Positions 1 through 5,947 of a stretch of DNA of 6,299 nucleotides are shown one piece after another (position 1 is the stretch's first letter; each line of letters begins with the position of its first letter). The stretch is from GCA-002712965 sp913048525. Its GTDB lineage: Bacteria; Chloroflexota; Dehalococcoidia; Lucifugimonadales; UBA826. The notes under the pieces were generated by a model, which worked only from the letters and a program-made list of their open reading frames with translations, was not told where the DNA came from and searched no databases. The translations under genes were made by a program, and so were the position numbers. The stretch is taken from assembly GCA_913048525.1 (NCBI GenBank), contig CAJWWP010000072.1, forward strand, positions 1-6,299, written 5' to 3'.

Positions 1-2
1 TG

Positions 3-257
3 AATGCTCCTGGAGAAGATAGATTTATAAAGGTCGAAAAACACCTTTCAAATCAACCTCCTATACTGGTCCCGTCAATTGTGCTAAGAGGAATGGATAG
101 CGGGTTTGGAACCCCTGAAATGGACTTGGAATCGGATAGGTTTCATTTCCCAAACCTTTTGGAAAGCAAAGTAATTTCAGGTGCCGGTCATGATTTGCCA
201 GTCCAACGTCCTTTGGAAGTATCCTCAGCGTTAATTGACCTTATTAATCAACTCTAA
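3..257 (+). CDS. alpha/beta-hydrolase family protein, C-terminal fragment (5' end outside window)
   Basis: The reading frame is open from the left edge of the window and ends at TAA 255-257, giving 84 C-terminal residues. It reads as the last third of an alpha/beta-hydrolase fold enzyme. A hydrophobic strand ending in VLRGMDSG (residues 27-34) is followed about 30 residues later by the strand-turn ISGAGHDLP (58-66) and a short final helix. In this family the GAGH-type histidine (H63 here) is the general base of the catalytic triad, and an acidic residue after the preceding strand (possibly D32) often completes it. The nucleophile elbow lies upstream of the window, so the class (esterase, epoxide hydrolase, haloalkane dehalogenase, C-C hydrolase) cannot be decided. 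The gene is probably not in the same transcript as the DUF1800 gene, because a candidate promoter lies in the 146-base gap between them; no convincing terminator is visible in that gap. Confidence 0.75.
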   Translation, partial: NAPGEDRFIKVEKHLSNQPPILVPSIVLRGMDSGFGTPEMDLESDRFHFPNLLESKVISGAGHDLPVQRPLEVSSALIDLINQL

Positions 258-272
258 TTGCCTGGGCTCGGG

Positions 273-300
273 TTGATCAATTATTTTCATTGGTTATTAT
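273..300 (+). promoter_or_regulatory. candidate sigma70-type promoter for the first DUF1800-NHL operon
   Basis: TTGATC (273-278) resembles a -35 box and TATTAT (295-300) resembles a -10 box, with a 16-base spacer. Transcription would start near 307, about 100 bases before the DUF1800 start codon. The match is by eye only, and AT-rich intergenic DNA gives such matches by chance, so this is a suggestion. Confidence 0.35.
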
Positions 301-324
301 TGTGAAGGACGGGGGTGGTTGATT

Positions 325-381
325 ATGGCAGAAGATATGCTTGCACTATATTTGGAGCATCAAGATAAAACTTTATTTTAG
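325..381 (+). CDS. possible 18-residue leader ORF upstream of DUF1800 gene 1
   Basis: ATG at 325 opens an ORF ending at TAG 379-381 that encodes MAEDMLALYLEHQDKTLF. A purine-rich GGGGGTGG (311-318) lies six bases before the ATG, a plausible but non-canonical ribosome binding site. It would be translated in a different frame from the DUF1800 gene and stops 22 bases before that gene's ATG. It could be a leader peptide that couples translation, or simply chance. No family is recognised and the length gives no statistical support. Confidence 0.15.
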   Translation: MAEDMLALYLEHQDKTLF

Positions 382-403
382 GGGAAGCTCAGCAGGAGAT
401 GTA

Positions 404-1858
404 ATGACGACTATACAAGCCGCAACGCACGAAGAACTGGTAGCTCATCTGTTTAGACGGGCGGGGTTCGGCGCCACTCCTCATGAGATGGAAAGTGTTG
501 AAGGGATGGGCTACGACGAAATTGTTGATAAGTTAATGGATTTTAGCTCTCCCGATATTTTCCCCACCGATTTCATTTCAAGGTTTCACAAGGATCAATC
601 GGATTTGAGGTTGGCAGAGGCGGCAGGAGCGCACTGGGTTTATCGAATGGTGATGACAGACACCCCTCTTAGAGAGAAAATGTGTTTATTTTGGCACAGA
701 ATATTTGCGACTGCCGGGACAAAACTCATTCAGCATAGGGTGATTGTTAACCAGATAAACATGTTTAGGGAGAGAGGGATAGGGAAGTTTGACGATCTGC
801 TCGTGGGTCTTTCCCAGGATCCAGCGATGATAATGTGGTTAGATAATCAAGATAACCATGGCTCCAACATAAATGAAAATTATGGGCGTGAAATTCTTGA
901 GCTGTTCGCTATGGGTGTCGGTAACTATAGTGAAGATGATATTAAAGACACGGCCAGGGCATTCACAGGCTGGACAGTGGTTAATCCAGAATACATGTCA
1001 ATTAAGATGAGGAACAATACTGTTAGGCCTTACGGTTACATTTCTTGGCAATATCAGTACGACGCCGAAGATCATGATCAAGGATCAAAAACAATACTTG
1101 GGGAGACAGGAAATTGGGATGGAGAAGATGCTGTTCGAATAATATGTGATCAAAGGGCCACAGCGGAATATGTGGCGCGTCACTTGTACCATTTTTTCGT
1201 TGCCGATGAAGTACCCGTTCCGCAGTGGCCTCATCAAGGGCCAAAGGATGAAGGGGCTATTAAGCTCATGGTTGATTCTTACTTTAAGAATAGCCACAGT
1301 ATCAAGTCGATGCTTGAAACCATGTTTAAGTCTGACTTCTTTAAAGATGAATCCACGAGATACGCTCGGATAAAAAGTCCCGCAGAAATGGTTGTCGGAA
1401 CTATGAGACTGGCCGGTCCCATAGAGTTGCCATCAGATGAGACATATTATGCCCAGTCTGTTTGTGCAAATATGGGACAGGGATTGCTCCGACCTCCTAG
1501 TGTTGAAGGATGGCAGGGTGGTAGCGAATGGATTAATACGGGAGCTTATGTAGAGAGGATAAATTTTGCATCTAAAATACTTAATGACTCAGACAAAGAA
1601 GGGGTTAAGGACTTATTAATTCGGATAAAGAATACCAGTGGCGATGGGACACTCACATCGGACCGGTTGGTTGAAGCATGCCTAGCCGTATTGGGACCAA
1701 TAGAGGTTGCGGAAACGACTCGTGACAGGCTGAAAATATATGCTTCGAAGTATGGAAATCTTTCCTGGGAGAGTAATGAATCAAATGAAAGCTTCAATAC
1801 CGCGGCTATATCAATAATCCAGTTGATTGTCTCAACCCAAGAATACCAGACTGCTTAA
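404..1858 (+). CDS. DUF1800 family protein, copy 1
   Basis: This 484-residue protein has the hallmarks of the DUF1800 family (Pfam PF08811), whose biochemical function is unknown. The motifs, in order, are AHLFRRAGFG (14-23), PLREKMCLFWHRIFAT (88-103), the block DPAMIMWLDN with INENYGREILELFAMGVGNY (139-175), ARAFTGWT (184-191), a HDQGSKTILGETGNW segment (224-238), the hydrophobic RHLYHFFVADE (259-269) and the C-terminal RPPSVEGWQGG (363-373). ATG 404 is preferred over the upstream TTG at 341 because AGGAG (394-398) sits five bases before it and the family signature begins shortly after; the extension would add 21 unconserved residues. No signal peptide or membrane segment is seen, so the product is probably cytoplasmic, whereas many DUF1800 proteins of other phyla are exported and paired with a DUF1501 protein. 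The NHL gene follows after 25 bases and is probably co-transcribed. Its paralogue at 4460-5890 is about 65% identical over 104 ungapped residues (88-191, hand count). Family assignment is firm; role unknown. Confidence 0.93.
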   Translation: MTTIQAATHEELVAHLFRRAGFGATPHEMESVEGMGYDEIVDKLMDFSSPDIFPTDFISRFHKDQSDLRLAEAAGAHWVYRMVMTDTPLREKMCLFWHRIFATAGTKLIQHRVIVNQINMFRERGIGKFDDLLVGLSQDPAMIMWLDNQDNHGSNINENYGREILELFAMGVGNYSEDDIKDTARAFTGWTVVNPEYMSIKMRNNTVRPYGYISWQYQYDAEDHDQGSKTILGETGNWDGEDAVRIICDQRATAEYVARHLYHFFVADEVPVPQWPHQGPKDEGAIKLMVDSYFKNSHSIKSMLETMFKSDFFKDESTRYARIKSPAEMVVGTMRLAGPIELPSDETYYAQSVCANMGQGLLRPPSVEGWQGGSEWINTGAYVERINFASKILNDSDKEGVKDLLIRIKNTSGDGTLTSDRLVEACLAVLGPIEVAETTRDRLKIYASKYGNLSWESNESNESFNTAAISIIQLIVSTQEYQTA

Positions 1859-1883
1859 CAAATATATTCGGAGTCATCGTCAC

Positions 1884-2879
1884 ATGGTTGCAACCAGATT
1901 CACCCTTCAATACAGCTCTAATATAGGCTTTGCTACCGATCAGGGCGGTAGAGGTTTTCAATTGCCGGCGCACATTGCCGTTAGATCAGATAATCGAATT
2001 TTTGTTGCAAGTAGGGGGCGAGGTCCCACTGTAGGAATTCAAATGGTCTCAAGAGACTTCGAGTTTTTTGGCAAGATTGGTTCTCAAGGCAAGGCGACCG
2101 GTCAGATGATTGAACCTAGTGCGATCGCTTTTGATTCTGAGGAAAATTTATATGTCTCTGATGAGAAATTAAATCGTATAACCCGTTTCGATTATGAGGG
2201 GGAGGTGATAGATTCGTGGGGAGAGTCCGGGTCCGACCCAGGTCAATTTGACCATCCAACAGGCCTACTCATACGCGGCGATATTGTTTTTGTGGTGGAT
2301 GCTTTAAACGACCGCATTCAAAAATATACAACTAGTGGTGATTTCATAGACCAATGGGGAGGTCGTGGGTGTGACAGAGACTCTCTGAAGCATCCCTGGG
2401 GTATTACAGGTGCTGCTAACGGGGATATTATTGTGGCTGACTGGGGAAACGACAGGGTAGTTCGTTTCACGGAAGATGGACAATTCGTATCCGATATTCA
2501 TCAAGGTCAAGGTGCCGAACTGCCTTTAAATAGACCAGCCGACGTGGCTGTTGATCAAGACGATAACTTGTTTGTCGCAGATTGGGGAAACCAGGTGCTT
2601 CAGGTTTTTGATGAGGATGGGAATTTTCTGGATATGAAAAGAGGGGAGGCTGACCTAAACCCTTGGGCTCTTCAGTATTTCGAATCCCAACAAGATGAAA
2701 AAAGAGCTAGAAGTAGCTATGTTCCAGTATTTGAGACCAATACGGATGACGTTCGGGAAGTATCGGCAAGGATTGAACCTTACTTCTGGGATCCATGTTC
2801 CGTCGCTCTAGACGAAAATGGCGGCGTGTACGTACTGGAAACCTGTCGGCATCGGTTTCAAATTTTCGACAGGGTCTAA
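1884..2879 (+). CDS. NHL-repeat beta-propeller protein, copy 1
   Basis: This 331-residue protein is made almost entirely of NHL-type repeats, pattern P-x-x-I/V-A-x-D...N-x-Y/F-V-A/S-D...N-R-I/V-x-x-F...G. Six units are visible, starting near residues 28, 78, 125, 170, 217 and 303, consistent with a six-bladed propeller. Clear examples are NLYVSDEKLNRITRF (88-102), VADWGNDRVVRF (184-195) and LFVADWGNQVLQVF (229-242). NHL propellers usually act as protein- or ligand-binding scaffolds, and some relatives are enzymes (amidating lyases, lactonases); no metal-binding set is obvious here. A charged stretch of about 50 residues (252-303) separates units 5 and 6. ATG 1884 is chosen because GGAG (1870-1873) lies ten bases upstream; a TTG at 1827 would overlap the DUF1800 gene by 32 bases and add 19 unmatched residues. 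No signal peptide is seen. The 25-base gap from the DUF1800 stop suggests one operon. The family is firm; the function is open. Confidence 0.9.
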   Translation: MVATRFTLQYSSNIGFATDQGGRGFQLPAHIAVRSDNRIFVASRGRGPTVGIQMVSRDFEFFGKIGSQGKATGQMIEPSAIAFDSEENLYVSDEKLNRITRFDYEGEVIDSWGESGSDPGQFDHPTGLLIRGDIVFVVDALNDRIQKYTTSGDFIDQWGGRGCDRDSLKHPWGITGAANGDIIVADWGNDRVVRFTEDGQFVSDIHQGQGAELPLNRPADVAVDQDDNLFVADWGNQVLQVFDEDGNFLDMKRGEADLNPWALQYFESQQDEKRARSSYVPVFETNTDDVREVSARIEPYFWDPCSVALDENGGVYVLETCRHRFQIFDRV

Positions 2880-2888
2880 AACTGTGGC

Positions 2889-2934
2889 GTAGCCGGCAAA
2901 GGTGAGTATCACCAATCCCGGCTACATATTTTTT
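2889..2934 (+). terminator. nested hairpin and T-run between convergent genes
   Basis: GTAGCCGG (2889-2896) pairs perfectly with CCGGCTAC (2918-2925). Inside this loop a second perfect stem, GGTGA (2901-2905) with TCACC (2909-2913), can form around a 3-base loop. A run of six T (2929-2934) begins three bases after the outer stem, as expected for an intrinsic terminator of the DUF1800-NHL transcript, whose last stop codon ends at 2879. Read on the minus strand, the same hairpin is followed only by a weak TTTT (complement of 2878-2881), so termination of the convergent gene here is less certain. Confidence 0.7.
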
Positions 2935-4189
2935 ATTCGTCTCCCCTGGAGCTATCCTCGACATCCATCAGAACACTTAGTTCTGAACCGAAATCCGACA
3001 GGCTATCACTGTCTATTCCGCCCTTTTGTTCAACGGCTTTTTTGAATTTCTCAAACAACCAGTCTTCGCTTCGTCCTTTGGGGATTTCAAAAAAGGGATT
3101 ATCAAATTTCGGGAGTTCTCCAGGCCCAAAATATCCCCCTCTGTCTTCGAACGTGTATCCCTCCAGATTGTCAGTGTTTTTGCCAAGAATTTCACCGGTG
3201 TCAACGTAGTGTTTCATCACGGGTTGCATGCCGTACCTTTGGACAGGGCAAACCTTCATACAGACTCCACATCCTTCATATTTTGCCATCACAGGCCTGC
3301 AACGTTCATATATCAGTTTGTTTTTTTCTGCGCCTCTCCACCAGACCTTTTCTTTAACGAGAGCTCGACCGGGGCAGCGATTCACGCAAACTTGACATTC
3401 GTCGCAGAATTTATGTATGCCGTAATCGACTGGGGCATCGTACTGAACGGGTGCATCTGTGGTTACGATAATAAGCCGTGACCTAGATCCAAAGTGAGGC
3501 GATAGCAATTGCCCGTTGGCTCCTAGTTGACCTAGTCCAGCTTCGACAAACATAGGTATATAGGGGGCACTGTTGTCATTTGGACTATGTATTTGGGCAT
3601 GGTAGCCTTTCGTCCTAATGAATTCAGCTAACACGATGGCCAATCTGTTCTCATCTTCGTAAGCTCCGTAGTGAGCGTATTCAGCCTCCATGCTGGGGAT
3701 GGTTTGTGTCTGCCTGTAATCCTGTTCATATGCTAGGCAAATAGCATGTTCAAATTTGACCCAGCCTTTTTTTACCTTAAAGGTATAGCGACGGTCATAA
3801 CGAGTGAAGCCCACTTCTCCAAACCCAAGCTCAATTGCCTTGTCTCTGATGACATTAGTGATGTCTTCACTGAGATTGATTTCGCCTGTGGGGGGGAGAT
3901 TCGCAGAGGCTTCCGCTATGTCCACGAGAGGTTTTGTTACATCTATGTGGTGAGTTAAGTACTCTGCCACTTCCTCAGAGAAAACTGACCATGTCCAGGC
4001 ACGATCAGCTGTTTTCGATATCGACTGGCTTTCCAAAGGTTCGGTCCTAGCATAAAAAGACAGATCTTTTTCTCTTTTAGGGACTCCTGGCACTGTCGCT
4101 AGATCTTCGGCTACGAGGATCTCGGCCTCATCGCTCCTGTCAATACGTCCAGGTCGGTTGACAATGTGACTAACCTTTTTCAAAACCAT
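2933..4189 (-). CDS. reductive dehalogenase-like corrinoid/iron-sulfur protein without Tat signal
   Basis: This 418-residue protein matches the core of the RdhA/epoxyqueuosine-reductase superfamily, which uses a corrinoid and two [4Fe-4S] clusters for reductive chemistry. Cluster 1 is CX2CX2CX3CP (C262, C265, C268, C272) and cluster 2 is CX9CX2CX3CP (C297, C307, C310, C314). Upstream segments match RdhA landmarks: GFTRYDRRYTF (127-137), AICLAYEQDYRQTQTIPS (149-166), NRLAIVLAEFIRTKGYHAQ (181-199) and EAGLGQLGANGQLLSPHFG (216-234), then IIVTTDAPV. These fit RdhA better than QueG, and no QueG HEAT-repeat tail is apparent. There is no twin-arginine signal and no membrane segment, so it is probably cytoplasmic and not a classical respiratory RdhA; no rdhB anchor gene is adjacent. 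The usual LGRNG motif reads LGANG. The start is ATG 4187-4189, with GGAGG (complement of 4199-4203) nine bases upstream. Substrate unknown: it could reduce an organohalide or another molecule. Confidence 0.85.
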   Translation of the reverse strand: MVLKKVSHIVNRPGRIDRSDEAEILVAEDLATVPGVPKREKDLSFYARTEPLESQSISKTADRAWTWSVFSEEVAEYLTHHIDVTKPLVDIAEASANLPPTGEINLSEDITNVIRDKAIELGFGEVGFTRYDRRYTFKVKKGWVKFEHAICLAYEQDYRQTQTIPSMEAEYAHYGAYEDENRLAIVLAEFIRTKGYHAQIHSPNDNSAPYIPMFVEAGLGQLGANGQLLSPHFGSRSRLIIVTTDAPVQYDAPVDYGIHKFCDECQVCVNRCPGRALVKEKVWWRGAEKNKLIYERCRPVMAKYEGCGVCMKVCPVQRYGMQPVMKHYVDTGEILGKNTDNLEGYTFEDRGGYFGPGELPKFDNPFFEIPKGRSEDWLFEKFKKAVEQKGGIDSDSLSDFGSELSVLMDVEDSSRGDE

Positions 4190-4216
4190 AACAAGCTACC
4201 TCCCAATCAATTCGAC

Positions 4217-4235
4217 GAACGTTCTAACAACGTTC
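4217..4235. repeat. phased AACGTTC direct repeat, possible operator
   Basis: AACGTTC occurs at 4218-4224 and again at 4229-4235, an 11-base period close to one helical turn, so both copies would face the same side of the DNA. The first copy lies within a perfect 8-base palindrome, GAACGTTC (4217-4224). The pair sits 28-46 bases upstream of the start codon of the reductive-dehalogenase-like gene and downstream of its candidate -10 box, where a repressor could block transcription. Function as an operator is inferred from position and symmetry alone. Confidence 0.4.
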
Positions 4236-4278
4236 AGCCTACATATAAATGTGACCGCAGATCCCAATATTCTTACTT

Positions 4279-4284
4279 ATTATA
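4279..4284 (-). promoter_or_regulatory. candidate -10 box for the reductive dehalogenase-like gene
   Basis: The complement of 4279-4284 reads exactly TATAAT. Transcription would begin near 4272, giving an untranslated leader of about 80 bases that contains the AACGTTC repeats. No good -35 box is found at the usual distance (only an AT-rich TTATAA-like sequence), and the surrounding DNA is so AT-rich that a chance match is quite possible. Confidence 0.3.
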
Positions 4285-4365
4285 CAAATAATTTAGATTT
4301 ATTATAAATAGCTGCAAGTTGTTATTAAAACGGTGTTCATCATTTCGAGATCTGGTATTTCTTAA

Positions 4366-4394
4366 AAGGAGGTTTCATGATAAAAATACCCTGA
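4366..4394 (+). promoter_or_regulatory. strong Shine-Dalgarno with five-codon mini-ORF (MIKIP) in the leader of DUF1800 gene 2
   Basis: AAGGAGGT (4366-4373), the best anti-16S match in the window, precedes ATG 4377 by three bases. The ORF encodes only MIKIP and stops at TGA 4392-4394, in a different frame from the DUF1800 gene whose ATG is at 4460. The ATG and following A-rich bases (4377-4387) can pair with ATTTTTCAT (4398-4406) if two bases bulge, giving a weak AU-rich hairpin. It may be a regulatory leader ORF, the remnant of an older start, or chance. Confidence 0.3.
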
Positions 4395-4459
4395 GTCATT
4401 TTTCATAACATAAAAATTTGGAATCAGAGAAAGAAAACGACTTTAAGGAGTGTTATTTC

Positions 4460-5890
4460 ATGAATTCTGATATGACCGCACTGATATCTCATTTAATGAG
4501 GCGAGCAGGCTTCGGAGTCAAGAAGTCAGATCTCGGAAATCTAATGGAATCTAGCTACGAGGAAATTGTCGATAATCTTATCGAACCTAAAATGTCAGAT
4601 TCTGTGGACGATGCTCTGGTAAGAAGATATCACCCTGATCAATCCACGAGCCATGACATGAGTGGAGCAGGATCATACTGGCTGTACAGAATGGTGTCTA
4701 GCAGAAACCCGTTAAGGGAAAAAATAGTCTTGTTTTGGCACAATATTTTTGCTACCGGCTACGCTAAAGTCACCAATGGGAAACCTTTTACAGACCAGGC
4801 TAGAATGTTTCGTAACTATGGGTTGGGAAGGCTAGATGAGTTGTTGTTGAGGCTGTCTAAAGATCCGGCAATGATCATATGGCTTGACAACATAGATAAT
4901 CATTCCAATGAGATTAATGAGAACTATGGAAGAGAATTGCTCGAACTGTTTTCTATGGGTGTTGGTAATTACTCAGAAGATGACATAAAGGAGTGTGCAC
5001 GGTCTTTCACTGGTTGGACTTTAGCCAATTCCGACTACATAAAACAATTGGCTCAAAGAAATTCGATAATGCCCTATGGCAAGTTGGCATGGAGGTACGA
5101 ATATGATGCTAATGACCATGACAGCACGGAGAAAACATTTCTGGGTGAAAAAGGTAACTTCAATGGCGAAGACATTATAAAAATTATCTGCGAACAACCT
5201 GCCACTGCCAGGTTTATTTCACGACATTTATATCACTTTTTCGTAGCAGATGAGCCGCCGGTAACACAATGGCCGTATACCAATCCTCAGGATCAGGAAG
5301 CCATTAAGGAATTAGAGAAAGTCTACTTCCAGAGTGACCATAATATAGGAAGCATGGTTAAGTATTTATTGAATGCTGAATTTTTTAAGTCTGAGCAATG
5401 CTACAACATGAAATTAAAGAGTCCCGCTGAATTGGTGACTGGAATCTTGAAAATTACTGAGGAGTTTACTGCTCCCGGAATAGAGATTTCCGCTAGGAAT
5501 AGCCAGATGGGATTTATGGGACAGACACTGTTTAATCCACCATCAGTTGAGGGGTGGCATCAGGGTACTGAATGGATAGAGACTGGTTCACTGACTGAAC
5601 GTATTAATTTTGCATCCGGGCAGATAGGTGATGTAGAGAAACCCGGAATTAAAAAACTCGTCAGAGACGTTATTGATGATTTGAATGATCAGTCCCTAAC
5701 CTCTGAGAGCTTTGTCAATAGTTGTCTCGACCATCTTGGTGGGTTGCAGGTATCTCCCACAATTAAGTCGAGCTTGATTGAATTCGCCGATGATACAGGT
5801 GTAGCGAGCAGTGAGGATGGCGGGATTGAGCAAAAGGTTACTTCCCTTTTGGCATTAGTAGCTGCGACACCTGAATTTCAGAGAACTTAA
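4460..5890 (+). CDS. DUF1800 family protein, copy 2
   Basis: This 476-residue protein is a paralogue of the product of 404-1858 and carries the same family landmarks: SHLMRRAGFG (10-19), PLREKIVLFWHNIFAT (84-99), DPAMIIWLDN (135-144), INENYGRELLELFSMGVGNY (152-171), ARSFTGWT (180-187), RHLYHFFVADEPPV (255-268) and NPPSVEGWHQG (359-369). Over residues 84-187 I count 68 of 104 positions identical to copy 1 without gaps; the C-terminal third, after about residue 385, is much less alike. ATG 4460 is chosen because AAGGAG (4445-4450) lies nine bases upstream; the TTG at 4418 has no comparable site and adds 14 unconserved residues. No signal peptide or membrane helix is seen. The next gene, again an NHL protein, follows after 57 bases, repeating the gene order of the first module. 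The molecular function of DUF1800 is unknown. Confidence 0.93.
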   Translation: MNSDMTALISHLMRRAGFGVKKSDLGNLMESSYEEIVDNLIEPKMSDSVDDALVRRYHPDQSTSHDMSGAGSYWLYRMVSSRNPLREKIVLFWHNIFATGYAKVTNGKPFTDQARMFRNYGLGRLDELLLRLSKDPAMIIWLDNIDNHSNEINENYGRELLELFSMGVGNYSEDDIKECARSFTGWTLANSDYIKQLAQRNSIMPYGKLAWRYEYDANDHDSTEKTFLGEKGNFNGEDIIKIICEQPATARFISRHLYHFFVADEPPVTQWPYTNPQDQEAIKELEKVYFQSDHNIGSMVKYLLNAEFFKSEQCYNMKLKSPAELVTGILKITEEFTAPGIEISARNSQMGFMGQTLFNPPSVEGWHQGTEWIETGSLTERINFASGQIGDVEKPGIKKLVRDVIDDLNDQSLTSESFVNSCLDHLGGLQVSPTIKSSLIEFADDTGVASSEDGGIEQKVTSLLALVAATPEFQRT

Positions 5891-5947
5891 AAATATAAAG
5901 GTTACATTGCTGACTTTTCTTGGAAGGATATGAGTAGGTGAGAATAT

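Larger units (their letters stand above)
4190..4459. other. divergent AT-rich intergenic region
   Basis: These 270 bases separate the divergent start codons of the reductive-dehalogenase-like gene (minus) and DUF1800 gene 2 (plus). The centre, 4266-4310, is very AT-rich with small inverted repeats such as ATTTAT-T-ATAAAT (4297-4309) and ATTAT-ACAA-ATAAT (4279-4292). It must hold the promoter of the minus gene and probably that of the second DUF1800-NHL pair. Separate entries cover the minus-strand -10 box, the AACGTTC repeats and the mini-ORF. I see no RNA gene and no mobile-element end here. Confidence 0.6.

Noticed and set aside
1023..1373. Several 70-75 codon frames on both strands within DUF1800 copy 1
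   Set aside because: All are out of frame with a firmly identified coding region and have no ribosome binding site or family resemblance.
1827..1883. TTG 1827 as the start of NHL protein 1
   Set aside because: It would overlap the DUF1800 gene and add residues unlike the paralogue; ATG 1884 has a GGAG and its product starts like copy 2.
2707..2964. 85-codon open frame on the minus strand across the convergent junction
   Set aside because: It overlaps the last blade of the NHL protein and the terminator hairpin and shows no recognisable motif; a shadow frame.
3026..3481. 151-codon open frame on the plus strand
   Set aside because: It lies wholly antisense to the reductive dehalogenase-like gene, resembles no family, and the opposite strand carries the conserved cysteine motifs.
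2933..4189. Epoxyqueuosine reductase (QueG) as the identity of the Fe-S protein
   Set aside because: The cluster layout is shared, but the segments before the cysteines (YDRRY, LAYEQDY, LAEFIRTKGY, GLGQLGANG) follow the RdhA pattern and no HEAT-repeat tail is seen.
4261..4310. AT-rich stretch with small inverted repeats as an origin or insertion-sequence end
   Set aside because: The repeats are only 5-6 bases, there are no DnaA-box-like or iteron arrays, and no transposase or target duplication is present.
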